Positions 52,484-62,022 of a stretch of DNA of 64,000 nucleotides are shown in pieces. The translations under genes and the position numbers were made by a program. Source of the stretch: Methanococcus voltae PS. GTDB lineage: Archaea > AGJL01 > Methanococci > Methanococcales > Methanococcaceae. The first letter of the stretch is position 1. Every line of letters begins with the position of its first letter. The stretch lies in assembly GCF_024807035.1 (NCBI RefSeq), contig NZ_JANUCQ010000002.1:62001-126000 (forward strand), in the 5' to 3' direction. A model generated the notes under the pieces. The model ran no database searches and was not told the origin of the DNA. It was given only the letters and a program-made list of their open reading frames with translations.

Positions 52484-53728
52484 TTGAATTTTAGAACATT
52501 AAACAAGACGGGAGAAGAATTATCAATTTTAGGCTTTGGAGCCATGCGATTTCCATTAAAAAACGGTAGAATTGATAAGGCAAAATCTGAAGAAATGTTA
52601 ACTTATGCAATAGATAACGGGGTTAATTTTATTGATACAGCTTTTCCATACCACTTTGGAGAAAGTGAGATATTTTTAGGGAATTTTTTATCAAAAAATC
52701 CAGAATATCGAGATAAAGTAAGTATATCTACTAAATTACCCCCTTGGGACGTAAAAAAGTCAGAAGACATGTACAAAATACTGAATACTCAATTAAACAA
52801 GTTGCAGACCGATTGTATTGATTATTACTTTATACATAGTTTAACTAAAGATGTTTGGGATAAGCTTTTAGATTTAGGAATATTAAAATTTTTAGACGAC
52901 ATAAAAAAATCAAAGAAAGTAAAATACGTTGGATTCTCATTTCATGATAATTTAAATGAATTCAAAAGAATAGTGGATTATTATGACTGGGATATGTGTA
53001 TGGTACAATATAACTATCTTGACGATGAATTACAGGCTGGTGAGGAAGGAATATTATATGCAGCCCGCAAAGGAATGGGTATATTTATAATGGAACCCCT
53101 AAGAGGCGGAAATTTAGCAAATAATGTCCCAAAAGAAATAACTGAAATTTTTGAAGAATACACTAAAAAACACAAATATTTCCAAAAACCTTCAGATTGG
53201 GCATTTAAATGGGTATGGAATAATCCAAATGTTACTTGTGTTTTATCAGGTATGGGCTCACTAGAACAGCTAAAAGAGAATATAAGGTTAGCCAATAGCA
53301 TTTCAAATCCTAATTTTTTGAATATAGACGAATTAGAAATTATTTCAAAAGCGAAAGAGATATTCAACAAAAGAATGAAAATAAAATGTACGAGTTGTAA
53401 TTATTGTATGCCTTGTCCCGTAGGCGTCGATATACCAAGATGTTTTGAACTTTACAATTCAAAATACTTATTTGACAGTAAAAGTGCTAAAATGGAAGCA
53501 GATTTTAAATATACTGCTCAATTAGGGGGCGTTCTTTCAGAACCTAAGGTTGCATCAAAATGTATCCATTGTGGAAAATGTTTAAAAGAATGTCCTCAAT
53601 CATTGCCGATACCAGATTTACTCGACGAAGTTTCTAAAGAATTTGAAAAAACAGGGTTTAAGTACAAAGTAAAATTATTTAAGACCGTTGCAGGCTTACA
53701 AAAATTCGTTGAAAAACTTTTTAGATGA
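52484..53728 (+). CDS. Aldo/keto reductase fused to a 2x[4Fe-4S] ferredoxin domain
   Basis: TTG 52484 follows GGGTGGT. Residues 1-300 are a TIM-barrel aldo/keto reductase: ILGFGAMRFP, NFIDTAFPYHFGESEIFLG (catalytic Asp/Tyr region), DYYFIHS (His) and VTCVLSGMGSLEQL. The C-terminal part carries two clusters, CTSCNYCMPCPVGVDIPRC and CIHCGKCLKECPQSLPIP. Such fusions are frequent in anaerobes and use ferredoxin-linked electrons. Substrate unknown. It is the last clearly cellular gene before the tailed-virus-like locus. Confidence 0.92.
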   Translation: MNFRTLNKTGEELSILGFGAMRFPLKNGRIDKAKSEEMLTYAIDNGVNFIDTAFPYHFGESEIFLGNFLSKNPEYRDKVSISTKLPPWDVKKSEDMYKILNTQLNKLQTDCIDYYFIHSLTKDVWDKLLDLGILKFLDDIKKSKKVKYVGFSFHDNLNEFKRIVDYYDWDMCMVQYNYLDDELQAGEEGILYAARKGMGIFIMEPLRGGNLANNVPKEITEIFEEYTKKHKYFQKPSDWAFKWVWNNPNVTCVLSGMGSLEQLKENIRLANSISNPNFLNIDELEIISKAKEIFNKRMKIKCTSCNYCMPCPVGVDIPRCFELYNSKYLFDSKSAKMEADFKYTAQLGGVLSEPKVASKCIHCGKCLKECPQSLPIPDLLDEVSKEFEKTGFKYKVKLFKTVAGLQKFVEKLFR

Positions 53729-53771
53729 AAATTTAGGGAAATTTGTAAAAATTTTATAAAGTTTATAAAGT

Positions 53772-54116
53772 TTATAAAAATAAATCTTCTAAATCATTAT
53801 TTTCATCATTTTTAGACTTGTAATTTATTATTTCATACTTTATTTTTAATAATTTAGATACTGAATTAGATATTAAATTGTAATCTTTTGAATTAACTTT
53901 ATTTTCCAATAACAATATTCCTTTATCGACCATATAATTTAATTTTATAATATCAGTGTTGTATTCTGATTCTAAATCAGTTTCATCAGATAACTCCTGT
54001 TTATCTTGCTTATCCTGTATCTTTTGATTATCAAAAGTATGATTAAAATTATTTTTAGATGAAAATGAAAAACAATCAAGCTTTAATTGTTTATATCTTT
54101 TATTTTCATCAATCAT
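53772..54116 (-). CDS. Uncharacterised protein at the end of the packaging operon, 114 residues
   Basis: ATG at 54116 follows TTTGGAGATTAAAT; the longer open frame overlaps the portal gene. The N-terminal 55 residues are Gln/Asp/Lys-rich and likely disordered; the C-terminal half is a helical bundle (MVDKGILLLENKVNSKDYNL then a Lys-rich helix). Size and position would suit a small terminase subunit or a scaffold-type helper, but no signature supports either. Confidence 0.55.
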   Translation of the reverse strand: MIDENKRYKQLKLDCFSFSSKNNFNHTFDNQKIQDKQDKQELSDETDLESEYNTDIIKLNYMVDKGILLLENKVNSKDYNLISNSVSKLLKIKYEIINYKSKNDENNDLEDLFL

Positions 54117-54118
54117 AT

Positions 54119-56080
54119 TTAATCTCCAAAGTATATTATACCACATTCACAATTTAAATCGTAAGGCGGTAATAATTCAGGATATTCAAAAGGTAAAAAG
54201 GATAAACCATTTAATTTAAAGTGTTCGTCTTTTGAAACTATCATTATTCGTTTTTTCCAGTACTTTTTTATCATTGCTATGTTATAAGCCCTTAAAATAT
54301 TCCGAAATATAATATTTTGCAAGATGGTTATTTCCGTATCTTTGCTCAATTCTTGGATATTTTTAATTTTTTTACCATTTGAGTCTTTTAAATAAATTTC
54401 CATTTCTTTTTTAAATGTTTTGTTGATTTTTTCCAACGTATAATAGTCTAAAGTTTCAAATAAATTCAAAGAATTTAATTTAGGAATCAAATATTCCAAA
54501 AATAAATTATCAAAAATTTGACCAAAATTATCCTGACCATATGATTTAGATAGATTTTGTGAAATAAGTTTAAATTCATCCACCAACTCAAAATATTTAT
54601 CTCTTTTAGTAACAGAATCGTTTAAATTTTGTTCCAAATCTATTTTTTTACAATTTGGGTAATTAACATCTTCTGATTTTTTACCTGCTTCGTTTTTAGT
54701 TTTTCCCTCATCCATTGCTCTTAAATCATTCAATATAGAATCTATTTCTTCAATGGTGTAATAATTGGAATTTGATTTCTCGTAGGATGCCATCATCTCT
54801 CCGTATTCATTACTTGGAAATATACGTTCTACAAGCGTAGAATAATCGTGACCCGTTTCTGATTCCGATTTTTTAAGCTCGGCTACTTCTTTGGCTTTTT
54901 CTATTATCTCAGATTCGAATTCGGGGTCAGGATTTGCAAATTTAATCCAGATATCAGGATAGCCCATTTTGGTCAACTGGTCGTTAATCCACCTTTCAAC
55001 GTCATCTTGATATCCTCGGATAATGCCCATTAAATTTTTATATATGGTTCTTGAAGTAGTTAATTCTTGACCTGAAGCTTTTATTATACTAATACTGGTT
55101 CCTAAACCCATAAAAATCCCTGATTCATAGTGGTCTAGCATTAAACTTAGTAAATCAACCGGTATATCTTTTCCTATCGAAATTGTTTCAGAATGGAATT
55201 TTTCAGGACTGCAAGGTATAATAATCCTTGTTCCATTCTGGTAATTAGATAAACCAAGTTTGGCGGTCTTCAAAGCGTTGACATCATCAGAAACTGCTAT
55301 AATTGTGGGCACTACTGATTTTTCAGCCATTTTTGGCATAATACTACAGCCTAATGAATATTTATGATTAGAAAGCTCTTGTATGGTATCATGAATTGGA
55401 ATTGGATTATTAAAAACAGATAAATAGATATCAGAATAATATTCATCAGCTTCTACTTGATTCCAAACGTATTTTGGAGCAATAACCACATTTACGTCAC
55501 TTAAATCACCGTCCCACCAATTGCCTTGTGCTTTTGTCGCAGAATATTTTATGAAGTATTCTTCCTGCTTATTAAGATATTTAAATTGATTAATAAGCTT
55601 AATTTTATCACTTTTATCGTAATTAGACGGGTTTATATCGTTATTTATCCTTAACTCAATTCCTTGTGGGTCAATACGATTAAGTCTATATAATATACAT
55701 TTTCCCCGTAGTAAGTAATCAGATAAAGCTTTTTTTAACTCGTCTTTTTTTGAATCGATTATATTGGATATATTGGATATCTCTTTATCAGACAATTTAA
55801 AACTTGATGTAACAGTATATGTTGTAAAAACTTGAGAATAAAGTTGTTTTAGTGCCATGTTAACCGCCACATCCTTTGATATATCTATAGTATGATTTCC
55901 ATTTAATATTATCGAATCTTTATCGTATTTTTCATTATTTTTAGATTTGATACTATTTTTAGTATTTTTAGTATTTTTATTACTAATATTAGTATTATTA
56001 TTATTATTATTAACAATAGTATCATTACTAGTTTTACTAGTACCTTTAATTTGAATGCCGTTTAATCTCATAACCACCAT
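54119..56080 (-). CDS. Portal protein fused to MuF-like head-morphogenesis domain
   Basis: ATG at 56080 is the likely start (ATG at 56071 is an alternative). The first 50 residues are an Asn-rich low-complexity run. Residues of about 75-440 resemble HK97/SPP1-type portals: WWDGDLSDVNVVIAP, the long helix and GTSISIIKASGQELTTSR then GYQDDVERWINDQLTKMGYP. The C-terminus ends in NGLSFLPFEYPELLPPYDLN followed by CECGI, the pattern of the MuF/minor head family (His, P, then CxC). The 653-residue fusion links the DNA entry portal with a head-maturation protein normally encoded separately. Confidence 0.8.
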   Translation of the reverse strand: MVVMRLNGIQIKGTSKTSNDTIVNNNNNNTNISNKNTKNTKNSIKSKNNEKYDKDSIILNGNHTIDISKDVAVNMALKQLYSQVFTTYTVTSSFKLSDKEISNISNIIDSKKDELKKALSDYLLRGKCILYRLNRIDPQGIELRINNDINPSNYDKSDKIKLINQFKYLNKQEEYFIKYSATKAQGNWWDGDLSDVNVVIAPKYVWNQVEADEYYSDIYLSVFNNPIPIHDTIQELSNHKYSLGCSIMPKMAEKSVVPTIIAVSDDVNALKTAKLGLSNYQNGTRIIIPCSPEKFHSETISIGKDIPVDLLSLMLDHYESGIFMGLGTSISIIKASGQELTTSRTIYKNLMGIIRGYQDDVERWINDQLTKMGYPDIWIKFANPDPEFESEIIEKAKEVAELKKSESETGHDYSTLVERIFPSNEYGEMMASYEKSNSNYYTIEEIDSILNDLRAMDEGKTKNEAGKKSEDVNYPNCKKIDLEQNLNDSVTKRDKYFELVDEFKLISQNLSKSYGQDNFGQIFDNLFLEYLIPKLNSLNLFETLDYYTLEKINKTFKKEMEIYLKDSNGKKIKNIQELSKDTEITILQNIIFRNILRAYNIAMIKKYWKKRIMIVSKDEHFKLNGLSFLPFEYPELLPPYDLNCECGIIYFGD

Positions 56081-56111
56081 CTCTTAGTGTAATGATAAAA
56101 TTTCTCTTTAT

Positions 56112-57788
56112 CTATAGTATTGTGATATCATAATTATTAGAATGCCTAACGTCCTCCAATAGCTCATTTAAAACATCTGAAGGTATAACTTTTGAATTAT
56201 TCAAATAACAATTATATACTGCAGGAACAACGCAATCTGCTAAGTCTGGGCTATTCTTACCGTAATAAATTACCTTATTTTCATTAATTTGGTGTTGTAG
56301 TATCTGTAAATACAATTTATCCCAAATTTCGGGCTTACAATTTATTAAAAGTTCGTTATTTTCAACCAATTGCTGAAAAATTTTCCAATTGTCTATTCTT
56401 TTTGATATTCTTTCGCCACCAAATTTTTGAATAAAAGCTTGACTATTAAATTGGTCAAAACTTAGTTTTAAGGAGAAATTACTTTTTAGATAACTTATAA
56501 ATTCTTCTAATGAATTATAATCCACTATATGATTATTTGTGGGCTTTAATTCAATCAAATTTGCCAAATTCACCGTATTATTATTTTTATCATAATAGGC
56601 TATTGCAATCCCCGTACTATCATGTTTAATCGATAAATCAAAATGAACGTACAAATCGATACTTTTTTGTAGATTACTATTTAAAAATTCGTTATTTTTT
56701 GTATTAGATAATAATTTAAAATTTAATTTAACTTTACCATCGTTATCGTCGTAAGTTGGAGACCAACTAAATAATGGTTCGCATTTGAACCTTGAGGTTG
56801 CATAATCTTTGTTAATGCTATTTATATAGCAATTTTTTAATTTTTCTGCATTAATGAAGTAATTACTTAATTCAGGGGGTTCACATTCATACATTTTCTT
56901 TGCAAGGCTGTTATTACGCGTATAATCGTCATCAAAATCCGATTTACTACGATAAGTATTTACATCCCATGTAGCACCCTTAAAACTATATACTTCGCCG
57001 ATACCTAGGTTTTCAGAGTAAATTTTGTAACCCACGTCATCTAATGGATTAGGGGTAGGAAAACGAGTCCAGCTAATCATTACAACCTTTCCTTCTTTCC
57101 CCCATCGCGTTTGAACGGAAGATTTAGCTTGATAAAATATTTTCTCTGCGTTTAAGAAATTTTCATCAGAAATCTCATCAATAACGATACATTTTGGGTT
57201 TGTACCTTCAAAGCTAGCGGAACGGCTATGTCCACTCGTAATTTTGACGATTTCACCTATCTTAATTGACGTACTATTGATTTTTATAGGGGATTTATCA
57301 CTCTTTTTAAATATTTTCCAAAGCTTACAACGGTTAAACCATTGTTTAAACTCCCTAAAAAATACATTATGTGCCAAATCGGCATTAGGTGCAATATTTA
57401 TAAAATCCACTCTTGTATAATTTACTTCTGACAATACCAAGTCAATAAGTTCGTCATTAAATAATAGTGAAGTCATGAAATCCTTACCTCCCCCTTTACC
57501 AACTAAAATGGTACTCAAATAATTTTTTTTCATGTTTTTTAGAATTTCAGCCTGTTTAGGGGTTATACTATCCAAATCCAACAAATACTTGCATCTTGCT
57601 ATAATTTCCATATTTTTAATTTTCTCTAGAAATTCCTCAAAAATATTCTTAAAATTTTTTTTAAGGTCTCTTTTTGTTTTAAAAAGTGTTTTAAAGTTAA
57701 TATCTAGTTCCGAACATAATTTAAAAAATTCTGACGCGTTGAAGGTTTTAGTAGCAATTGCATGATTCACCAAATTTTTTAAATACAT
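56112..57788 (-). CDS. terL: Terminase large subunit
   Basis: ATG at 57788 follows GTGGTGAATAG. The 558 residues have the packaging ATPase with an atypical Walker A (LVGKGGGKDF, about 97-106), Walker B CIVIDEISDENF (about 204-215) and a coupling motif region VVMISWTRFPTP. A nuclease domain follows with HFDLSIKHDSTGIAI, LKLSFDQFNS and NSPDLADCVV, three acidic patches as in RNase H-type terminases. It cuts and pumps DNA into procapsids at the portal. Its direct neighbour is the portal gene. Confidence 0.92.
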   Translation of the reverse strand: MYLKNLVNHAIATKTFNASEFFKLCSELDINFKTLFKTKRDLKKNFKNIFEEFLEKIKNMEIIARCKYLLDLDSITPKQAEILKNMKKNYLSTILVGKGGGKDFMTSLLFNDELIDLVLSEVNYTRVDFINIAPNADLAHNVFFREFKQWFNRCKLWKIFKKSDKSPIKINSTSIKIGEIVKITSGHSRSASFEGTNPKCIVIDEISDENFLNAEKIFYQAKSSVQTRWGKEGKVVMISWTRFPTPNPLDDVGYKIYSENLGIGEVYSFKGATWDVNTYRSKSDFDDDYTRNNSLAKKMYECEPPELSNYFINAEKLKNCYINSINKDYATSRFKCEPLFSWSPTYDDNDGKVKLNFKLLSNTKNNEFLNSNLQKSIDLYVHFDLSIKHDSTGIAIAYYDKNNNTVNLANLIELKPTNNHIVDYNSLEEFISYLKSNFSLKLSFDQFNSQAFIQKFGGERISKRIDNWKIFQQLVENNELLINCKPEIWDKLYLQILQHQINENKVIYYGKNSPDLADCVVPAVYNCYLNNSKVIPSDVLNELLEDVRHSNNYDITIL

Positions 57789-57865
57789 CTATTCACCACA
57801 TTTAAAAATTTAAAAATTTAAAAATTCATTTCAAATTACTTATTTAGCTTAATATCCTAACTTAT

Positions 57866-58330
57866 CTATAATTCTTTAATAATATTACATATTATCTGCA
57901 AATCAAGGTTTTTATCGAATAATACCACATTATAGGTGCAAAAACTTAAAATTTGAATCATATAGGTATATTCTACCTCAACTATTTGATTATTGCATAA
58001 TAAATCGTGAATAGAGTCCAATATACTTAAGTAATCCAACTCGCCATTGCTATTATGTGCACCAAATAAATCATCCAAAATCTTTATTAGCTTAATTTTA
58101 CGGTTTTTTTGAATAATATCTTTGGGGTAATCTAAATAAGGCAATAATCTATCCCTAAAAAGATTCATTGTAGCTTCAGGTGAATTTTCAGAATTTAAAT
58201 TATACAAAAACTGTAAAATCTTAGAATTTTGTTGATTTTTTATGCTTTCCCTACTTTCCATATTATTTATACTAGTCATGCTTTCCATATTTTGTTCGTT
58301 TAATTCACTTGCAGGTTTGAATAATGCCAT
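57866..58330 (-). CDS. Uncharacterised packaging-operon protein, 154 residues
   Basis: ATG at 58330 follows GAGGTGTTTT. A polar Ser/Asn/Glu-rich N-terminus (1-38) is followed by an all-helical region with FRDRLLPYLDYPKDIIQKNR. Its place directly before terL is the usual one for a small terminase subunit; no DNA-binding signature is recognisable, so this remains a positional guess. Confidence 0.6.
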   Translation of the reverse strand: MALFKPASELNEQNMESMTSINNMESRESIKNQQNSKILQFLYNLNSENSPEATMNLFRDRLLPYLDYPKDIIQKNRKIKLIKILDDLFGAHNSNGELDYLSILDSIHDLLCNNQIVEVEYTYMIQILSFCTYNVVLFDKNLDLQIICNIIKEL

Positions 58331-58477
58331 AAAACACCTCTGTTCGTATTATTATCGTATTATACAGTTTTTGTACTAGTTATGACCTTAAGAGTTTCAA
58401 AATACCGAATATCGGTAGTAATACCAATATTAATCATTTATTTAGCTTAAGTTAGCTTAATAATTTAGCTTAATAAG

Positions 58478-58612
58478 TTAGCTTAATAGTATATCGATAA
58501 GTAAATCTATGAAAAACTTCAATAATGGGGTTAAAAGTATGCTAATACCATAATATCGCATAATTTGAATTAAAAGGGCTTCAAAACTTTTTTTAACCAT
58601 ATTTTTTAACAT
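58478..58612 (-). CDS. Small hydrophobic protein, possible holin-like
   Basis: The open frame reaches back to 58780, but that part overlaps the preceding gene. ATG at 58612 with GGGGATT before it gives a 44-residue product (MLKNMVKKSFEALLIQIMRY, then a hydrophobic C-terminus). One to two membrane segments. The start is uncertain. A holin or minor membrane protein is possible by size only. Confidence 0.4.
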   Translation of the reverse strand: MLKNMVKKSFEALLIQIMRYYGISILLTPLLKFFIDLLIDILLS

Positions 58613-58658
58613 AATCCCCAATATAAACCCGCCAGACACTTTTAATATTCTTAGTATC

Positions 58659-59111
58659 CTAGATGTGTTGAAACGATTCGATGTCTGGACTACCCTTTTT
58701 AACGGCTTTGTTAGGTTGAATGTTTTGAATGTTTTGAATGGGTTTAATGCCTGTAATTTTAGAAGAATTTGGAAATTCAATATTCGAAAAGTTATTTACG
58801 CTATTAAATACATTATGGGAACATTTTGCATGAGTTTTATAAAAATTCAATACGTTTGAACCAGTTTTTACTACATAATAGAATATAAAATCTGCATAAA
58901 TAAAATTAAGTACCAATATGTTAACTATAAGAAAATTTAGAAATGATTTAAAGTCATTAGTGTAAATGGCATAAGAAATCATTGTCAAATTTATGAAAAT
59001 TTGATATATTAATCCCCTAAAGTTCTTAACCGTTTTATAATCCGTATGCTCATCATAAGTTGTATGCTCATTAGCCCTTATTTTACAGTTATTTTTTGAT
59101 TTAATTTTCAT
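58659..59111 (-). CDS. Membrane protein heading the leftward operon, 150 residues
   Basis: ATG at 59111 follows GTGGTGAAGTT. The basic N-terminus (MKIKSKNNCKIRANEHTTYD) leads to a pair of hydrophobic segments (about 33-45 and 55-80). A polar tail rich in Asn, Ile and Gln follows. It is the first gene of the packaging operon. No family is recognised. Confidence 0.6.
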   Translation of the reverse strand: MKIKSKNNCKIRANEHTTYDEHTDYKTVKNFRGLIYQIFINLTMISYAIYTNDFKSFLNFLIVNILVLNFIYADFIFYYVVKTGSNVLNFYKTHAKCSHNVFNSVNNFSNIEFPNSSKITGIKPIQNIQNIQPNKAVKKGSPDIESFQHI

Positions 59112-59435
59112 AACTTCACCACTTTAAATTAAACAATAATAAACTCCAACATGGTTTAATTTAGTACGACAATCGTAAGTATTCTATAAAAATAAATACG
59201 ATTTAATCTTTTTTTTTAATTTTAGTGTAATTATTTAATCTATATATTAATTAAATTAGTATATATGCTTTATTTCTTAATTAAGAAATATATAGGCCAG
59301 TATTCAAAGATAAAATAGTAAACTATAAAGAGTCTTAATGTACCTCTTGAATGTGTTACGTTGGTTAACTGTGATAGTATGGAAACCAATGTAACGGATT
59401 AAGTAGACAAATAAAAACGAAATCAAAGGGATAAT
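59112..59435. promoter_or_regulatory. Divergent control region between packaging and head operons
   Basis: No gene is supported. TATA-like runs occur at 59,236-59,249 (AATCTATATATTAA) and 59,258-59,268 (AGTATATATGC), usable in both directions. GTTACGTTGGTT (59355-59366) and AACCAATGTAAC (59384-59395) are an inverted repeat with one mismatch and a 17-base spacer, placed between the TATA runs and the first rightward gene, a good operator position. Confidence 0.55.
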
Positions 59436-59675
59436 ATGGCTTTATTTAGCAGAAAAGATGACGGAAGCGAAATAAAATCAAATGCGAGAGATGTTGTAAG
59501 GTCAATAGCCAGAGACGAGGCAGAAAATATGAAAAAAGACCTCAGGTTTGAAGCTGTTCAGAAAGAAGTTCTAGAACTTAAAATGAACAAAATTGCAACC
59601 GAAGTTGTCGAAAAAGATAATGTTTATGAAGAATTAAAAGACTTAAAAAGCAAAAATTCAAATGTTAGAGTCTAA
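59436..59675 (+). CDS. Small coiled-coil protein opening the head operon
   Basis: ATG 59436 follows AAAGGGATAAT. The 79 residues are highly charged and helical (DVVRSIARDEAENMKKDLRF, then KEVLELKMNKI), with heptad spacing over most of the length. A second frame that overlaps its end continues the heptads. Such proteins in phage operons include scaffold helpers and XhlA/SlyX-like proteins. Function unknown. Confidence 0.6.
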   Translation: MALFSRKDDGSEIKSNARDVVRSIARDEAENMKKDLRFEAVQKEVLELKMNKIATEVVEKDNVYEELKDLKSKNSNVRV

Positions 59676-59724
59676 AATATCAAAATTAGAGGGTAAAATA
59701 GATATAATCGTAAAAATCCTATGA
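59662..59724 (+). CDS. Overlapping 20-codon frame that continues the coiled coil
   Basis: ATG 59662 lies inside the 3' end of the preceding gene, in another frame. Its product MLESKISKLEGKIDIIVKIL keeps the same heptad pattern. Either a tiny separate gene, or a C-terminal extension reached by frameshift near the AAAAAT run at 59,652-59,657. Support is weak. Confidence 0.3.
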   Translation: MLESKISKLEGKIDIIVKIL

Positions 59725-59869
59725 ATATGGGTCAATACGACATTTAAAGAATAAAAAATTTAGAAACCCTCTTATAAATTTTCTTAAATAACTTTTTATC
59801 AAATACACTTATCTTACCTAAAATCTAACATTCAATACTAAAATCTATAAAATGAGTTAAGGTCATACA

Positions 59870-60643
59870 ATGCAAAAATTATTCTTGCCTGTTCTAAATA
59901 TAACCAATATAGACGGCTTTGAAATAACTGAAGAATGGCTATCTAAGAATTATGAAACATTAAGAGGCAAACCTGTTAATATAGACCATAATTACGATAA
60001 AAAAAGTAATTATGCAGTTGGGCATGTTTCCGAGATAATACTATCAAAAACAAACGAACTTTACGCAGTTGTTGAAGTTTTTGAAGAAATATACGGTTTA
60101 AAAAGTAATTTAAAAGGCTGTTCAATAGAATACAACGAAAATACCTCGGGAGAGGAAGGTATTATTCGAGCTTTAGCACTTTGTTTTGAAACGATACCCA
60201 AAGTTGAATTTGCCAAATCAACAGGAAATATCGATGTTGCAGAAATATTGGCATCATTAAATGATAAAAACAAAAAATCTGGCAAAAATAATAACGATAA
60301 TAACGATAATAACGATAATAAAGATAATAAAAATAATGAAGATAAAGACGAAAATAAAAGTTTAGAAGATTTTCAAGACTGTTCATCTAAAATAAATAGT
60401 ATATTATCAGAATTAGAAGTTTTAAGAGATTTTTGTAATAAAAATAATTCTTTATTAAAAACAATTATAAAAAAATCTGACGAAAAAACCGAAATTATGG
60501 CATCAATGTATTTTGATAAATTCAATAATTCGGGAGACGATTTAAATAATTACAAAATAAAATCATTTAAAAATAAAATTAAAGAAGATAATTTGCCAAA
60601 TCCAAATTCTAAAAGCTTAAAATCAATAAATATGGATTTTTAA
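59870..60643 (+). CDS. Prohead protease with C-terminal scaffold-like region
   Basis: ATG 59870 follows TTAAGGTC. The first 125 residues match the herpes/HK97-type prohead protease fold: KPVNIDHNYDKKSNYAVGHV (catalytic His) and LKGCSIEYNENTSGEEG (catalytic Ser in the CSIEY strand). An Asn/Asp/Lys linker (about 140-165) made of AAYGAT-type repeats leads to helical segments (INSILSELEVLRDFCNKNNS) that can act as scaffold. Protease-scaffold fusions direct procapsid assembly and are cleaved on maturation. The capsid gene lies two genes downstream. Confidence 0.75.
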   Translation: MQKLFLPVLNITNIDGFEITEEWLSKNYETLRGKPVNIDHNYDKKSNYAVGHVSEIILSKTNELYAVVEVFEEIYGLKSNLKGCSIEYNENTSGEEGIIRALALCFETIPKVEFAKSTGNIDVAEILASLNDKNKKSGKNNNDNNDNNDNKDNKNNEDKDENKSLEDFQDCSSKINSILSELEVLRDFCNKNNSLLKTIIKKSDEKTEIMASMYFDKFNNSGDDLNNYKIKSFKNKIKEDNLPNPNSKSLKSINMDF

Positions 60644-60729
60644 CATTATTATTACTTAATATTGTGGTACTGTCCATAATATTTACCAATTATTATAAAA
60701 AACCTAAAATTACACTTTAAGGTGATTAT

Positions 60730-61068
60730 ATGGATGTAATTTCTGTAAAATTAGCCGAAAGCATTGAACCAAACACTTTTGTTACAATTGGTCAAAATGG
60801 TGTTTTAAAAGCTAGTGGTACCAATATAATCGGTATATTATCCAATGAGGGTACTTATGATACAAAAACCAACAAAATGGAAGCTGAATCCATTGGAAAT
60901 GTTTACGTATTGGGTATTCAGCGCGTTAAAACTAACGAATCTTCACTATTGCACATGGGCGATTATGTAGTTTCCAATGTGGATGGTTACGCCATAAAAT
61001 CAGAAACAGGGTCAGGGTTTAAAGTTACACGTGTTTCCGGCAATTATATAGACGTTTTATTGAGATAA
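60730..61068 (+). CDS. Head decoration/capsid-cement-like protein
   Basis: ATG 60730 follows AAGGTGATTAT. The 112 residues are all-beta with ESIEPNTFVTIGQNGVLKAS and a later GDYVVSNVDGYAIKSETG, resembling the DUF2190/gpD-like small decoration proteins that sit between protease and major capsid genes. Position supports the call; sequence similarity is general. Confidence 0.6.
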   Translation: MDVISVKLAESIEPNTFVTIGQNGVLKASGTNIIGILSNEGTYDTKTNKMEAESIGNVYVLGIQRVKTNESSLLHMGDYVVSNVDGYAIKSETGSGFKVTRVSGNYIDVLLR

Positions 61069-61178
61069 TTAAATAATTAGATAATTAGATAATTGAGATA
61101 AATACGTTATAAAATGAACTAAAATACAATAAATGATAATAAATGATAATAACTGATTAAAATAACTTGGGTGATGGT

Positions 61179-61952
61179 ATGACCAATGGTTTAACACCTG
61201 AACAACAAAAAATAGTCAAACAAAGGTTTCAAAACATTAAAGACTCACAAGACGTGGTTAAAAAAGTAATGCCTGAATCAATAATCGATTCAGCAAGTAG
61301 AAAGTACATTACGGAAACCATTAACATAGATGATACTACAATATTGGATAAATCAGATATGGAAGTTATAAATATACCTTATGGAGTTTCCGACGATGTA
61401 AAACGTATATTTGACTTAAATGCTAAAATAGTGAGACCTACTAGAATGATGACAAACGAAGGAATATCTAAATTTTCAATAATTTTGGCTAAAATAATAA
61501 CCAAATCAATAAATTACCACGGTATAAATGAATTAGTGGCAAATGGTACTGAAAAAGTTACTGCAAATACCTGGGACACTTGTACAATCAATAAAATGGT
61601 TGAAGATGTAGAAGATGGAGTATTTGAGATAATGGAATACAGTTCCGCTCCCATTAACATGATAGTGCCTACAAGTAAGAGAAAATATCTTAATAAGCTA
61701 AATGACTATGGTTTAAAAGCAATTCGGGAATTGGATGGTACTATAGCTAATATATACACATCTAACTTTTTAAATTCAGATACAGCTATTTTAGTACCTT
61801 ATGATGCTAGTATTGTAACATTTAACAAGGCTACGCCCCTATCTGTGGATTTAGAAGTTTTCGAAAAAACTCAAACCAAATTGATTGCTACGCAGGCTAT
61901 TTGTCCATCTGTTGATGATAAAAACGGAGTTATGGTTTTAAAAGGTATTTAA
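61179..61952 (+). CDS. Probable HK97-fold major capsid protein
   Basis: ATG 61179 follows GGTGATGGT; a TTG at 61167 would start inside the binding site. The 257-residue protein sits after protease and decoration genes, where the major capsid protein is expected. Features in line with the fold are the N-terminal arm, the long helix with GISKFSIILAKIITKSINYH (spine helix) and TWDTCTINKMVEDVEDGVFE. SAPINMIVPTSKRKYLNKLN (A domain) and a beta end with ILVPYDASIVTF follow. It is rather short for the family. Called from order plus fold-like pattern. Confidence 0.68.
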   Translation: MTNGLTPEQQKIVKQRFQNIKDSQDVVKKVMPESIIDSASRKYITETINIDDTTILDKSDMEVINIPYGVSDDVKRIFDLNAKIVRPTRMMTNEGISKFSIILAKIITKSINYHGINELVANGTEKVTANTWDTCTINKMVEDVEDGVFEIMEYSSAPINMIVPTSKRKYLNKLNDYGLKAIRELDGTIANIYTSNFLNSDTAILVPYDASIVTFNKATPLSVDLEVFEKTQTKLIATQAICPSVDDKNGVMVLKGI

Positions 61953-62022
61953 GCATAAAAAGTTAAATATGGCTTAAGTTAGTAAGACTTAAATTTATTA
62001 AAAAGATTTATATTGGGATAAT

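Noticed and set aside
58478-58780. 100-codon leftward frame overlapping the operon's first gene by 120 bases
   Set aside because: The upstream part overlaps a better supported gene and has no binding site; only the last 45 codons are kept as a possible gene.
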